Assembly (NCBI GenBank): GCA_947626095.1
Contig: CANQQV010000005.1
Coordinates: 24,572-88,571 of the forward strand
DNA length: 64,000 nt
Reading direction: 5' to 3'
From: an uncultured Bacilli bacterium
Lineage (GTDB): Bacteria; Bacillota_I; Bacilli_A; RF39; UBA660
Shown: piece after piece, positions 17,960-25,913 of the stretch
Numbering within the stretch: position 1 is the first letter of the stretch
How the letters are laid out: every line of letters starts with the position of its first letter
Translations under genes and position numbers: made by a program
The notes under the pieces: generated by a model
What the model was told of the DNA's origin: nothing
Databases searched by the model: none
Seen by the model: the letters and a program-made list of their open reading frames with translations, nothing else

Positions 17960-18002
17960 AATTACCACCCTGTTTATAGTATACCACAATTTTTAAGGAA
18001 TG

Positions 18003-18026
18003 AAAAAAAGCTACTATTTAGCAGCT
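18003..18026 (-). terminator. rpmE terminator
   Basis: On the minus strand AGCTGCT pairs with AGTAGCT (one G-U) and is followed by seven U residues, at the end of rpmE. Confidence 0.85.
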
Positions 18027-18229
18027 TCTTGATCATAACCATATCTACGGTTGAACTTTTCAACTGAACCAGTCTTTTTAGCCTTACCTTGTTTTCCTGT
18101 ATAGAATGGATGACATTCACTACATACTTCAATATGGATTTCATCTTTAGTTGATTTAGTCATGAATGTAGCTCCACAAGCACAAGTTACTTTGCAATCT
18201 TTAAGTTCTGGATGGATATCTTTTTTCAT
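18014..18229 (-). CDS. rpmE: Ribosomal protein L31, zinc-binding type
   Basis: The 71-residue protein starts [20 protein letters not shown] and has the four-Cys zinc site (C12, C16 and/or C18, C36, C39 in CKVTCACG and [10 protein letters not shown]). It ends in the basic [11 protein letters not shown] tail typical of L31. It is a component of the 50S subunit and its intersubunit bridge. The 5' leader has a hairpin (18248-18267, ATGTCT/AGACAT) just before the GGAAGGAG ribosome binding site; a regulatory role is possible but not shown. Confidence 0.97.
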   Translation of the reverse strand: MKKDIHPELKDCKVTCACGATFMTKSTKDEIHIEVCSECHPFYTGKQGKAKKTGSVEKFNRRYGYDQEAAK

Positions 18230-18343
18230 TTTTATTCTCCTTCCGCCATGTCTAATATTTAAGACATAGTAATTTCTTCGTCTAATGTATTATATCATAA
18301 GAATTGAACTTATCAAGTCTTAATCTTATTTTTTCTTACTATT

Positions 18344-18865
18344 TTACTTCTTTTTGAAGATAGAAATAACTTTTCCTGTCATAAAAACGATAGAATCACT
18401 ATTTTTAGTAGCAACATTTTTAAAAACAGCTTTGAAACCAACAGTTAAAGCAGAAATTACAGCGGTAACTAAGATAGTTGTGATAGTAGTACTAAAGTGG
18501 AAATAATTAGCAATAGATAGAGTTAGGACAGCACCTAAACTACCACTTACAATACCACATATATCTCCAATAACATCATTACATACTGAAGATACTTTAG
18601 TTGAATTTTTTAACAAGGATATAGCTTCTTTAGCACCTTTTAATTTTTTAGTAGCTTTAGCATGAAGATTAGCTTCTTTACTAGTTAAAACAGCAACACC
18701 TATCATATCAAAGATAATACCAATTGAAATAACAACTAAGATAATTATTGTTAAGACTATTTCATTAAAAGTATCAGATATTACAGTAGAAATACCACTA
18801 AATAAGATAGATAAAATAAAAGATAATAAAAAAACTTTATATATCCAGTTAACATTACTCTTCAT
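18344..18865 (-). CDS. Conserved multi-pass membrane protein, CorB/DUF21-like annotation family
   Basis: The 173-residue protein has about four TM helices: two at the N-terminus (about 8-28 and 35-60) and two in the C-terminal half. A central conserved cytoplasmic stretch reads KEANLHAKATKKLKGAKEA followed by NDVIGDICGIVSGSLGAVL. This matches a family found in spore-forming Firmicutes that is often labelled Mg/Co transporter CorB-like; the label is not well founded, so transport is unproven. It lies downstream of the GC-elevated non-coding stretch, which could be its leader or a separate RNA. Confidence 0.65.
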   Translation of the reverse strand: MKSNVNWIYKVFLLSFILSILFSGISTVISDTFNEIVLTIIILVVISIGIIFDMIGVAVLTSKEANLHAKATKKLKGAKEAISLLKNSTKVSSVCNDVIGDICGIVSGSLGAVLTLSIANYFHFSTTITTILVTAVISALTVGFKAVFKNVATKNSDSIVFMTGKVISIFKKK

Positions 18866-18924
18866 ATTAACTCTCCTTATAAAGTAATTTAATAAAAACT
18901 TATGGTATATTATAAATTAATTTT

Positions 18925-19320
18925 ACGGCTTTGGTCGAGTTGAATTTCTCTAGCTCCTACCATCGATTACTCTCTGGCGATTTCTCTTTAAAGGATCCAA
19001 TCGAATGTTACCGGTTCGATTACTCGATTACCACTTAGTCCGTACCTCAAACTTTATAATACATACACCCTAGAGAATTTCTCTATCATATAGGGATTAT
19101 TCTTATTCGCTTTTGCAATTACAATTTCAATTACTATCCCTTGTAATCACTCACGACATGCACTAGTTATATCTTCACGGCAGACGGGATAAAAGGAACT
19201 CTTTATATGCCATTATAATTTGTCCTTAAATCTTAAATCATATACCCACCCGATTCTGGGCGAAACAAGCAAGTATACAAAGTGTCATATCAGCACAATT
19301 GGTAGATTTTTAGCCCCACC
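18925..19320 (-). ncRNA. Candidate large structured RNA of unknown class
   Basis: No open reading frame covers this gap of more than 500 nt on either strand. Hand-counted 60-nt lines are 30-42% G+C (about 37% overall), well above the flanking spacers (about 23% at 19321-19380). Several stems can be drawn, including a perfect 7-bp AATCGAA/TTCGATT stem with a 9-nt loop (18999-19021) and AGAGAA/TTCTCT inside CCCTA/TAGGG (19068-19095). I found none of the diagnostic motifs of RNase P RNA, tmRNA, 6S or group I/II introns. The strand is uncertain; minus is assumed from the flanking genes, and the segment could instead be a long leader of the gene at 18344-18865. Confidence 0.5.
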
Positions 19321-19400
19321 TTCAAATAATTTTTATGACTAGGATAATGCACCATAACGATTAAAAGTTTATCAAATCTAGGAAAAAATGTCAAATCTTC

Positions 19401-20654
19401 CTATACTTCTTTAATCTTAATTTTAGCACCAGCTTTAGTTAGTTTTTCAACGATATTTTCGTATCCTCTTAGGATATGTTCTATCTCATTAACAGTAGTT
19501 TTTCCTTTAGCTATTAAACCAGCTATAACCATAGCTGCACCAGCTCTTAAATCAGTAGCGGTTACTTCTTCGCCTTTTAATGGAGTTTTACCAACAATAA
19601 TCGCCGTACGATCATTAACGCGAATATTAGCACCCATTTTTTGTAAGTATTTAATATGGCCCATACGATTTTCATAGATGGTTTCTTCAAAGATAGACAT
19701 ACCATCAGCTTGCGTTAGTAAGACACTCATCGGTTGACCTAAATCAGTGGCAAAACCGGGGAAGACTAATGTTTTAACGTTGATTGATTTATATTTTTTA
19801 GGCCTGTTGATAACTATCGAGTTATTATCAATTTTCATATCAACACCCATTTCTTTTAATTTAGATAATAAAGCATCAATATGTTCTTCGATAATACCAC
19901 TTATTTTTAGGTTTTTACCAAGTAAAGCTCCCATTATAATGTAGGTTCCAGCTTCAATACGATCAGGAATAACATCGATAACGGCTTTACCTAGCTTTTG
20001 AACACCTTCAATTTTTATTTCACTAGTTCCTGCACCAGTAATTCTAGCTCCCATATTATTTAGTAAGGTCGCAATATTAACGATTTCTGGTTCTTTAGCA
20101 GCATTAGATATATAAGTAGTTCCTTCAGCTTTAACGGCAGCTAGCATAATATTAATAGTCGCACCAACTGAAGCAAAGTCTAAATAAATACGAGCTCCTT
20201 TTAATTTATCTGTTTTAAAAATATATTTATTGCCTTCAATAGTTACTTCAGCACCTAGTTTTTGAAAGCCATTAATATGGAAATCAATTGGTCTTGAACC
20301 AATATTACATCCACCTGGGAAGTATATTTCAGCATAATGGAATTTACCAAGTAAGGCCCCCATAAAGTAGTAAGATGCTCTTAGTTTTTTACTTAGTTCT
20401 TCAGGAACTAATTTATTTTCAATATGACTGGTATCGATTTTCATTATTTCATCTTGATATTCAACTTTACCGTTTAGTAAATCAATAATATCTAGTAAAG
20501 CTCTAGTATCAGATATATCTGGGACGTTATATAATGTAACTTCTTCATCTGATAAAATAGCAGCTGGTATTAAAGCTACAACACTATTTTTAGCACCACT
20601 GATTTTAATTTCACCAGTTAGTTCATGTCCCCCATCAATTATTAATTGTTTCAT
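19401..20654 (-). CDS. murA: UDP-N-acetylglucosamine 1-carboxyvinyltransferase
   Basis: MurA catalyses the first committed step of peptidoglycan synthesis, adding enolpyruvate to UDP-GlcNAc. The 417-residue protein starts MKQLIIDGGHELTGEIKISG with the ISGAKN substrate motif. It has the catalytic loop FPGGCNIGSRPIDFH near residue 112 (Cys is the fosfomycin target) and the DLRAGAAMVIAGL motif near 369. It is a single gene here. Bacillus has two paralogues and its spoIID neighbourhood also contains one; which paralogue this is cannot be decided from the window. Confidence 0.97.
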   Translation of the reverse strand: MKQLIIDGGHELTGEIKISGAKNSVVALIPAAILSDEEVTLYNVPDISDTRALLDIIDLLNGKVEYQDEIMKIDTSHIENKLVPEELSKKLRASYYFMGALLGKFHYAEIYFPGGCNIGSRPIDFHINGFQKLGAEVTIEGNKYIFKTDKLKGARIYLDFASVGATINIMLAAVKAEGTTYISNAAKEPEIVNIATLLNNMGARITGAGTSEIKIEGVQKLGKAVIDVIPDRIEAGTYIIMGALLGKNLKISGIIEEHIDALLSKLKEMGVDMKIDNNSIVINRPKKYKSINVKTLVFPGFATDLGQPMSVLLTQADGMSIFEETIYENRMGHIKYLQKMGANIRVNDRTAIIVGKTPLKGEEVTATDLRAGAAMVIAGLIAKGKTTVNEIEHILRGYENIVEKLTKAGAKIKIKEV

Positions 20655-20763
20655 TTAATCACTCTCATACTTCTATAAGTAAATTTTGATAATTATTACT
20701 TATCAAATTTACTATATAATTAACAATTAATTTTGTCAATTGATTTAATTGTTATCTATAGCT

Positions 20764-21273
20764 TTATGAACCTAGTTTTTCTAAGATTTCTTGAATAAAG
20801 AATTTATATTCAACTTCATCATAATCTTCTTCATTAGATTCTAATAAACATAGTGGTGGATACATAACACACCACCAGTTATTACCTTGAGCTTCACCTA
20901 AAGAGATAACTAATGATTCATATTCACCTTCATTATAAGTTACACCTTTATAATTTTTGGATGGGAAATAATTAGGTCCATAATTTACTTTGTATGGTAT
21001 ATTATATGAATTTAAAGTATTTTTGATAATATCTTCGTTAGCAGAAATAATTTGACGAGATTCTTCTAAGGAACTTGCATTTTCAAGTAAAGGAAAGAAT
21101 TGTTGTTCTAAGTCTTTCTTTATAGCTTTTTTAGTATTTTGATCAAGATCAGAGTTACTATTAGCGATTATTCTAAATCTAATTGAATCATTAGGTATTA
21201 TAGGATTATTATTGTTATATAGGAAGAATGATAAGACAATTATAATTAAAACAATGTAGATTATTTTTTTCAT
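20764..21273 (-). CDS. spoIIR: Stage II sporulation protein R
   Basis: SpoIIR is the forespore-secreted signal that triggers SpoIIGA to process pro-sigma E. The 169-residue protein has an N-terminal hydrophobic signal/anchor (residues 4-18) and the family core SIRFRIIANSNSDLDQNTKKAIKKDL, followed later by NYGPNYFPSKNYKGVTYNEGEYESLVISLGEAQGNNWWCVMYPPLC. The start at 21273 is placed by AGGTGAT 8 nt upstream. That ribosome binding site lies inside a long perfect hairpin, listed separately. It follows prmC, as in several Bacilli. Confidence 0.93.
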   Translation of the reverse strand: MKKIIYIVLIIIVLSFFLYNNNNPIIPNDSIRFRIIANSNSDLDQNTKKAIKKDLEQQFFPLLENASSLEESRQIISANEDIIKNTLNSYNIPYKVNYGPNYFPSKNYKGVTYNEGEYESLVISLGEAQGNNWWCVMYPPLCLLESNEEDYDEVEYKFFIQEILEKLGS

Positions 21274-21276
21274 TAA

Positions 21277-21307
21277 AATATCACCTAACATAATGTTGGG
21301 TGATATT
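21277..21307 (-). promoter_or_regulatory. Hairpin sequestering the spoIIR ribosome binding site
   Basis: On the minus strand AATATCACC pairs with GGTGATATT and, after one C/A mismatch, AACA pairs with TGTT around a TTA loop. The right arm contains the AGGTGAT Shine-Dalgarno of spoIIR. The same hairpin with the following U-rich bases could act as a terminator for prmC. Confidence 0.6.
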
Positions 21308-21315
21308 AGTATATT

Positions 21316-22044
21316 TTATTCATTGATTATAAAAATATAACGATTTAGATGGCGAAAATCTTGTTCTAAGATAATTTTAGCGTTAGGAAAATAAGTATTA
21401 GCGATATCTTTGATAGCACTACCCTCTTCTTCACCAATTTCAAAAGCGATTATTGATTTTGACTTTAAGTACTTAGAGGATTCTTTAATTATTTCTTTAT
21501 AGAAGTATAAACCATTATCTTTCGCATATAAAGCAAGATGAGGCTCATTATTTTTAACAATTGGCATTATTTCTTCATCTTCTTTAATATATGGGGGATT
21601 ACTAATTATTAAGTCGAATTTGCCATCTATGTTAGAAAAGATATTACTTTCTTGAAAGTTAATATTAACATTATTTAGTTTAGCGTTAGAAATAGCTACT
21701 TTTAAAGCTTGAGGTGAGATATCACAAGCTGTAATATTTGCATTTTGAAATTCTTTTTTTAAAGCAATAGGTATACATCCGCTACCAGTACCAATATCTA
21801 AGATACTTAAATTAGATGGAAAATATTCTTTGATTAATTTAACGACTTTTTCCACTAATTCTTCAGTTTCAGGGCGAGGGATTAAGACATCTTTATTAAC
21901 TTTAAGTAAGCTATTATAGAAGTATGTTTCGCCGATAATATATTGGACTGGTTCACCATTTTCTAACCTTTTAATAGCTTCTTCTAAGTTTCTTTCTGGA
22001 GGAAGATATTTTTTTAAATATTCTAATTCAGTCATAGGAATCAT
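21316..22044 (-). CDS. prmC: Peptide chain release factor N5-glutamine methyltransferase
   Basis: PrmC methylates the GGQ glutamine of release factors. The 242-residue protein has the SAM motif LDIGTGSGCIPIAL and the catalytic NPPYIKEDE motif near residue 130. The N-terminal helical domain is shorter than usual (families run about 280), but YIIGETYFYNSLLKVNKDVLIPRPETEELVE is intact. It sits right after its substrate gene prfA. Start codons at 22044 or 22035 are possible; the spacing from a ribosome binding site is poor for both. Confidence 0.95.
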   Translation of the reverse strand: MIPMTELEYLKKYLPPERNLEEAIKRLENGEPVQYIIGETYFYNSLLKVNKDVLIPRPETEELVEKVVKLIKEYFPSNLSILDIGTGSGCIPIALKKEFQNANITACDISPQALKVAISNAKLNNVNINFQESNIFSNIDGKFDLIISNPPYIKEDEEIMPIVKNNEPHLALYAKDNGLYFYKEIIKESSKYLKSKSIIAFEIGEEEGSAIKDIANTYFPNAKIILEQDFRHLNRYIFIINE

Positions 22045-22050
22045 CTTTCT

Positions 22051-22075
22051 AAAAAAAGGAGATTATTCTCCTTTT
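22051..22075 (-). terminator. Terminator at the prfA stop codon
   Basis: AAAAGGAG and CTCCTTTT form an 8-bp stem whose loop contains the prfA stop codon, followed by seven U residues on the minus strand. It should attenuate read-through into prmC. Confidence 0.8.
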
Positions 22076-23118
22076 AGTTTTCTTTGTAAGTCTTCAGTAA
22101 TTAAAGCTTCGATGATGTCTTCTAAGTCACCATCCATAACACGATCGAGATTATTAGTAGTATAACCAATACGATGATCGGTTACTCTGTTTTGAGGATA
22201 GTTATAAGTTCTAATCTTTTCGGCACGATCACCGGTACCTATCTTACTACGTCTTTCATTACCAACTTCAGCATCTTGCTTTTCTTGTTCGGCTTGATAT
22301 AAACGAGCTTTTAAAACTTCCATAGCTTGAGCTTTATTTTGTAATTGGCTTCGTTCATTTTGACAAGTTACTACTGTATTAGTTGGTAAGTGAGTAATAC
22401 GTACAGCAGATGGAGTGGTATTAACACCTTGACCACCATGACCAGTTGCACAGTAAACATCGATTCTTAAATCATTAGGATTAATATCGATTTCAACATC
22501 TTCGACTTCAGGCATTATAAGAACAGTAGCGGTAGATGTTTGGATACGACCATTAGATTCAGTAACAGGAACTCTTTGAACACGATGAGAACCTGATTCA
22601 TATTTTAATTTAGAATAAACACTTTCACCTTTTATTTTAGCTTCAATTTGGGAATAGCCACCAGCTGTTCCTGGTTCTGAATTGATGACATCAATCTTCC
22701 AACCTTGAGAATCGGCATAACGAGAATACATTCTAAACAAGTCACCAGCAAAGATATTAGCTTCATCTCCACCAGCAGCTCCTCTTATTTCCATAATTAT
22801 ATCTTTATCATCATTTTCATCTTTAGGAATAAGTAATATTTCTAGTTCACTAATTAATTTTTCTTTTTTAGCTTGGCCTTCTTCTAATTCAAGAGCAGCC
22901 ATCTCACCCATTTCAGGATCATTTAATAATTCTTTAGCTTCTTTAATATTACTTTCAACTTTTTGATATTCTTTATACTTTAAGTATGTTTCTTCTAAAT
23001 CTTTTTGTTCTTTAGATAATTTCCTTAAAGTATTATAATCATTTAATACTTCAGGGGTAGAAAGTTTTTCTGTTAATTCTTCGTATTTTGCTTGTATCGC
23101 TTCTAATCTTTCAAACAT
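22063..23118 (-). CDS. prfA: Peptide chain release factor 1
   Basis: RF1 reads UAA and UAG and releases the nascent chain. The 351-residue protein has the catalytic GGQ in ATGHGGQGVNTTPSAVRITH near residue 228 and REVPVTES-like anticodon-loop recognition (RVQRVPVTESNGRIQTS), carrying a P-V-T variant of the PxT tripeptide typical of RF1. It is upstream of its methyltransferase prmC. Length and ends agree with the family. Confidence 0.97.
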   Translation of the reverse strand: MFERLEAIQAKYEELTEKLSTPEVLNDYNTLRKLSKEQKDLEETYLKYKEYQKVESNIKEAKELLNDPEMGEMAALELEEGQAKKEKLISELEILLIPKDENDDKDIIMEIRGAAGGDEANIFAGDLFRMYSRYADSQGWKIDVINSEPGTAGGYSQIEAKIKGESVYSKLKYESGSHRVQRVPVTESNGRIQTSTATVLIMPEVEDVEIDINPNDLRIDVYCATGHGGQGVNTTPSAVRITHLPTNTVVTCQNERSQLQNKAQAMEVLKARLYQAEQEKQDAEVGNERRSKIGTGDRAEKIRTYNYPQNRVTDHRIGYTTNNLDRVMDGDLEDIIEALITEDLQRKLKGE

Positions 23119-23181
23119 GATTATTTCACGCCTTTCGTCTTGTATTATATCATATTAAAATTAAATGTAAAAAACAAATGG

Positions 23182-23631
23182 TTACATCATGCCATTTGCT
23201 TCTTCATCTTCATCGATTATGACTAAATCTTTTAAATCATCGTCATCAGTTAAATCTTCAGTTTCATCTTCTTCATCAGAATAGATATCTTTATCTTCTG
23301 TTTCATCTTCTTCGATGTCATCTAAGTCAACATCTTCTTCGATGTCTTCATCGTCATCATCATTATCAATGATTACTTTAGTAGAATGTTTAGTTTTTAA
23401 ATCCCAAAGACCATTTCCTAACATTATGAAACGGCGATCAGTTGATAAAACATCTAAGAAAGCTGGTAATTTATCTACAAATTCGTCATCAGATAAACCA
23501 ACTAATTTGCAAATTTCCTTAAATAATTCGTTGATCTTCATTTGACGATTAGTTTCAGTTAGGATCATTTCTGCTATATCATCGTAGGACATAGCCTCTA
23601 ATTCGGCTTGAGTTAAATCTTTTAATTTCAT
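23182..23631 (-). CDS. rpoE: RNA polymerase delta subunit
   Basis: Delta helps RNA polymerase recycle and sharpens promoter selection in Bacilli. The N-terminal HARE-HTH domain (about residues 1-90) reads MKLKDLTQAELEAMSYDDIAEMIL...NGLWDLKTKHS. It is followed by a 60-residue tail that is almost entirely Asp and Glu, the nucleic-acid-mimicking tail of the family. The start at 23631 is chosen because TTGGAGG lies upstream and the domain begins there. In B. subtilis rpoE also lies near argS and ywiB. Confidence 0.95.
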   Translation of the reverse strand: MKLKDLTQAELEAMSYDDIAEMILTETNRQMKINELFKEICKLVGLSDDEFVDKLPAFLDVLSTDRRFIMLGNGLWDLKTKHSTKVIIDNDDDDEDIEEDVDLDDIEEDETEDKDIYSDEEDETEDLTDDDDLKDLVIIDEDEEANGMM

Positions 23632-23718
23632 TTTAGTTATAACCTCCAAATATTTCACTAGACACCATTATACATATTTTTTTTAATATGACAATAGAAA
23701 TTTTTAAATTTTTTTAAT

Positions 23719-25470
23719 TTACATTCTATCTGGTACTTCGATACCTAAAATATTTAATAGCTTCATATTATTTTCATAGATAACTTTAGTAAGAATTAAC
23801 CAAGATTCTTGTAAAGATTTATCTTCTTCTGTAAGTATATGATGGTTAGCATAAAAGTTGTTATATAGATTGGTTATTTTATATAAATGTTCAGTAATAT
23901 CATTTAGAGATTTGACATTTATTGATTTAGTTAGAACACTTCTTAAGTTTAATAAACAGATTATAACGTCACGATCGAGATTATTATTAATTATTTTGTA
24001 TTCATTATATTTTAAATTAGCTTCTTCGGCTTTTTTTAGTAATGAACGCATTCTAATTGTGGAATATAGAAGATATGGCCCTGTTTTACCTTGTAGGTCA
24101 CTAAATTTAACTGGATCAAAGTTATAATCAGTTAAACGGAATGGAATTAAGTCAGCATACTTAATGGCTGCTACCGATAAGGTTTCAGCAACTTTATCAC
24201 GTTCATCACCAGTTATATTTGGTAAGATTTTCTTTTCACATTCGACTTTAGCTAGATCAAGTAGGGCTTCAAGAGTCATTACGCCACCATCTCTAGTTTT
24301 AAATGGTTTACCATCGGCACCATTCATTGTACCAAAAGGAATAAATTCTAATTTAACATTATCATCAACGATATGAGATTTTTGAGCTGCTCTAAAGACT
24401 TGTTCAAAATGTAATGATTGACGAGCATCAGTTAAATACCATATTTCATCTGGATGCCATTTTTTCATTCTCTCCCAGATACAAGCTAAATCGGTTGTTT
24501 CGTATGATGCACTACCATTTGATTTAACTAATAATAAAGGAGGTATTTCATGGTCATCGTCTTCTTCTTTAACGTTAATAACACGAGCTCCTTCACTATT
24601 CTCAACAATGTGTTCGCGTTCTAAATACTCTGTCATTTCATCAATATATTTATAGCCGTCTGATTCACCTTCCCAGACTTCGAAGGTTGTATTTAATTTA
24701 TCGTAAATTCTTTTAATATCAGTTTTAGAAACATTCATAATATGATGCCATAAAGCCATTAAGCCTTTTTCGCCTTCTTGGAATTTAGAAGTCATTAAAC
24801 GAGCTTCTTCCATATATGTTTCATCTTCTTTGGCTTTATTACTAGCATATGGATACATTTCCATTAAATCATCATTAGTAACTGGTGATTCAGTTGGATA
24901 TTCACCACTAAAATCTGGATCAAAATATGGTAATTCTGGATGACGATGCTTTAGTTCAACCATTACTAATCCGATTGGACGTCCCCAGTCACCTAAGTGA
25001 GCATCGGCAATCGTTTTATTACCTAAAGCGTTTGATAGTCTTTTTAAAGCTTCACCAATATTAGCACTTCTTAAATGGCCGACATGTAAGGCTTTAGCAA
25101 CATTAGCACCACCGTAATCCATAAAAATGGTTTTAGGATGATCATTTTCGTAATTAATGTTAATATTAGTATTTAAATCATTAACATGTTTAATTAAAGA
25201 TTCATTACTAAAAGTAATATTGATAAAACCTGGTCCAGCAATATTTATATCTTGATAATGATTATCTTTTTTTATACATTCAACTATTTCAGTAGCTATA
25301 TCACGTGGATTTTTACCATATTGTTTAGACATAGCCATAGCTCCATTAAATTGATAATCACCAAATTCCGGACGTGAGGAAACATTTAAAACTACTTCAT
25401 TACAATCATAACCACATTCTTTAATTTTACTTTTTAAATAAGTTTGTTCTTCTTCGATAAAACTACTCAT
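23719..25470 (-). CDS. argS: Arginyl-tRNA synthetase
   Basis: The 583-residue class I synthetase charges tRNA-Arg. It has the N-terminal additional domain, the HIGH-type motif ANVAKALHVGHLRSANIG near residue 124, a weak KMSKS-equivalent (GKPFKTRDGGVMTL near 392) as is normal for ArgRS, and the C-terminal DALR anticodon domain (DLQGKTGPYLLYSTIRMRSL onward). Its start overlaps the stop of ywiB by 8 nt, giving a ywiB-argS unit like that of Bacillus. Confidence 0.97.
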   Translation of the reverse strand: MSSFIEEEQTYLKSKIKECGYDCNEVVLNVSSRPEFGDYQFNGAMAMSKQYGKNPRDIATEIVECIKKDNHYQDINIAGPGFINITFSNESLIKHVNDLNTNININYENDHPKTIFMDYGGANVAKALHVGHLRSANIGEALKRLSNALGNKTIADAHLGDWGRPIGLVMVELKHRHPELPYFDPDFSGEYPTESPVTNDDLMEMYPYASNKAKEDETYMEEARLMTSKFQEGEKGLMALWHHIMNVSKTDIKRIYDKLNTTFEVWEGESDGYKYIDEMTEYLEREHIVENSEGARVINVKEEDDDHEIPPLLLVKSNGSASYETTDLACIWERMKKWHPDEIWYLTDARQSLHFEQVFRAAQKSHIVDDNVKLEFIPFGTMNGADGKPFKTRDGGVMTLEALLDLAKVECEKKILPNITGDERDKVAETLSVAAIKYADLIPFRLTDYNFDPVKFSDLQGKTGPYLLYSTIRMRSLLKKAEEANLKYNEYKIINNNLDRDVIICLLNLRSVLTKSINVKSLNDITEHLYKITNLYNNFYANHHILTEEDKSLQESWLILTKVIYENNMKLLNILGIEVPDRM

Positions 25471-25816
25471 TTACATCACCTTCAATATTAATTTCTATTT
25501 TAATAATATCTTCATCACTAGATAATCTATACTCTAATATTATATTATTATCAGTAAATTTAGAAGATAATTTTAAGACTTCAATGTCAAATAACATATC
25601 ATTTTCTTTTAATAAATATAAACCTTCTTTAGTTATTAAATCTAAGCTAAATTTAAATTCATTATTTTCTCTAGTAAACTTCTTTTTACTAATTGTTGTT
25701 TTAGTACCATCAATTTTAAAAGTATAAGTATCATTAGTATATAAAGCTTTAATATTAAAATATTCATTTTCAATCTTTTTAGCTTTATAAAGTCTTAAAT
25801 TTAATAACTTTTTCAT
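25463..25816 (-). CDS. ywiB: DUF1934 beta-barrel protein (YwiB-like)
   Basis: This protein of about 117 residues is predicted to be all-beta, alternating short hydrophobic strands with polar turns, and ends in IILEYRLSSDEDIIKIEINIEG, the conserved C-terminal strand pair of DUF1934. The family adopts a lipocalin-like barrel and its role is unknown. The call rests mainly on position directly before argS, as with ywiB in B. subtilis, plus fold and length. Confidence 0.75.
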   Translation of the reverse strand: MKKLLNLRLYKAKKIENEYFNIKALYTNDTYTFKIDGTKTTISKKKFTRENNEFKFSLDLITKEGLYLLKENDMLFDIEVLKLSSKFTDNNIILEYRLSSDEDIIKIEINIEGDVNE

Positions 25817-25913
25817 AAAGGTCATTCCTTTTGCCAGTGATTATAACATAATATTATATAGTTTGCACTTATAATTTAGAAATTTTTTTTAATAATAATT
25901 AATGGGTGTTTTT

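Noticed and set aside
18925-19320. RNase P RNA, tmRNA, 6S RNA or a group I/II intron
   Set aside because: I searched both strands for the P4 core and ACAGAA of RNase P, the tmRNA ends and tag codons, and intron core motifs, and found none.
23315-23545. Ser-rich plus-strand ORF opposite rpoE
   Set aside because: It is the antisense reading of the Asp/Glu tail of rpoE, which naturally gives a serine run.
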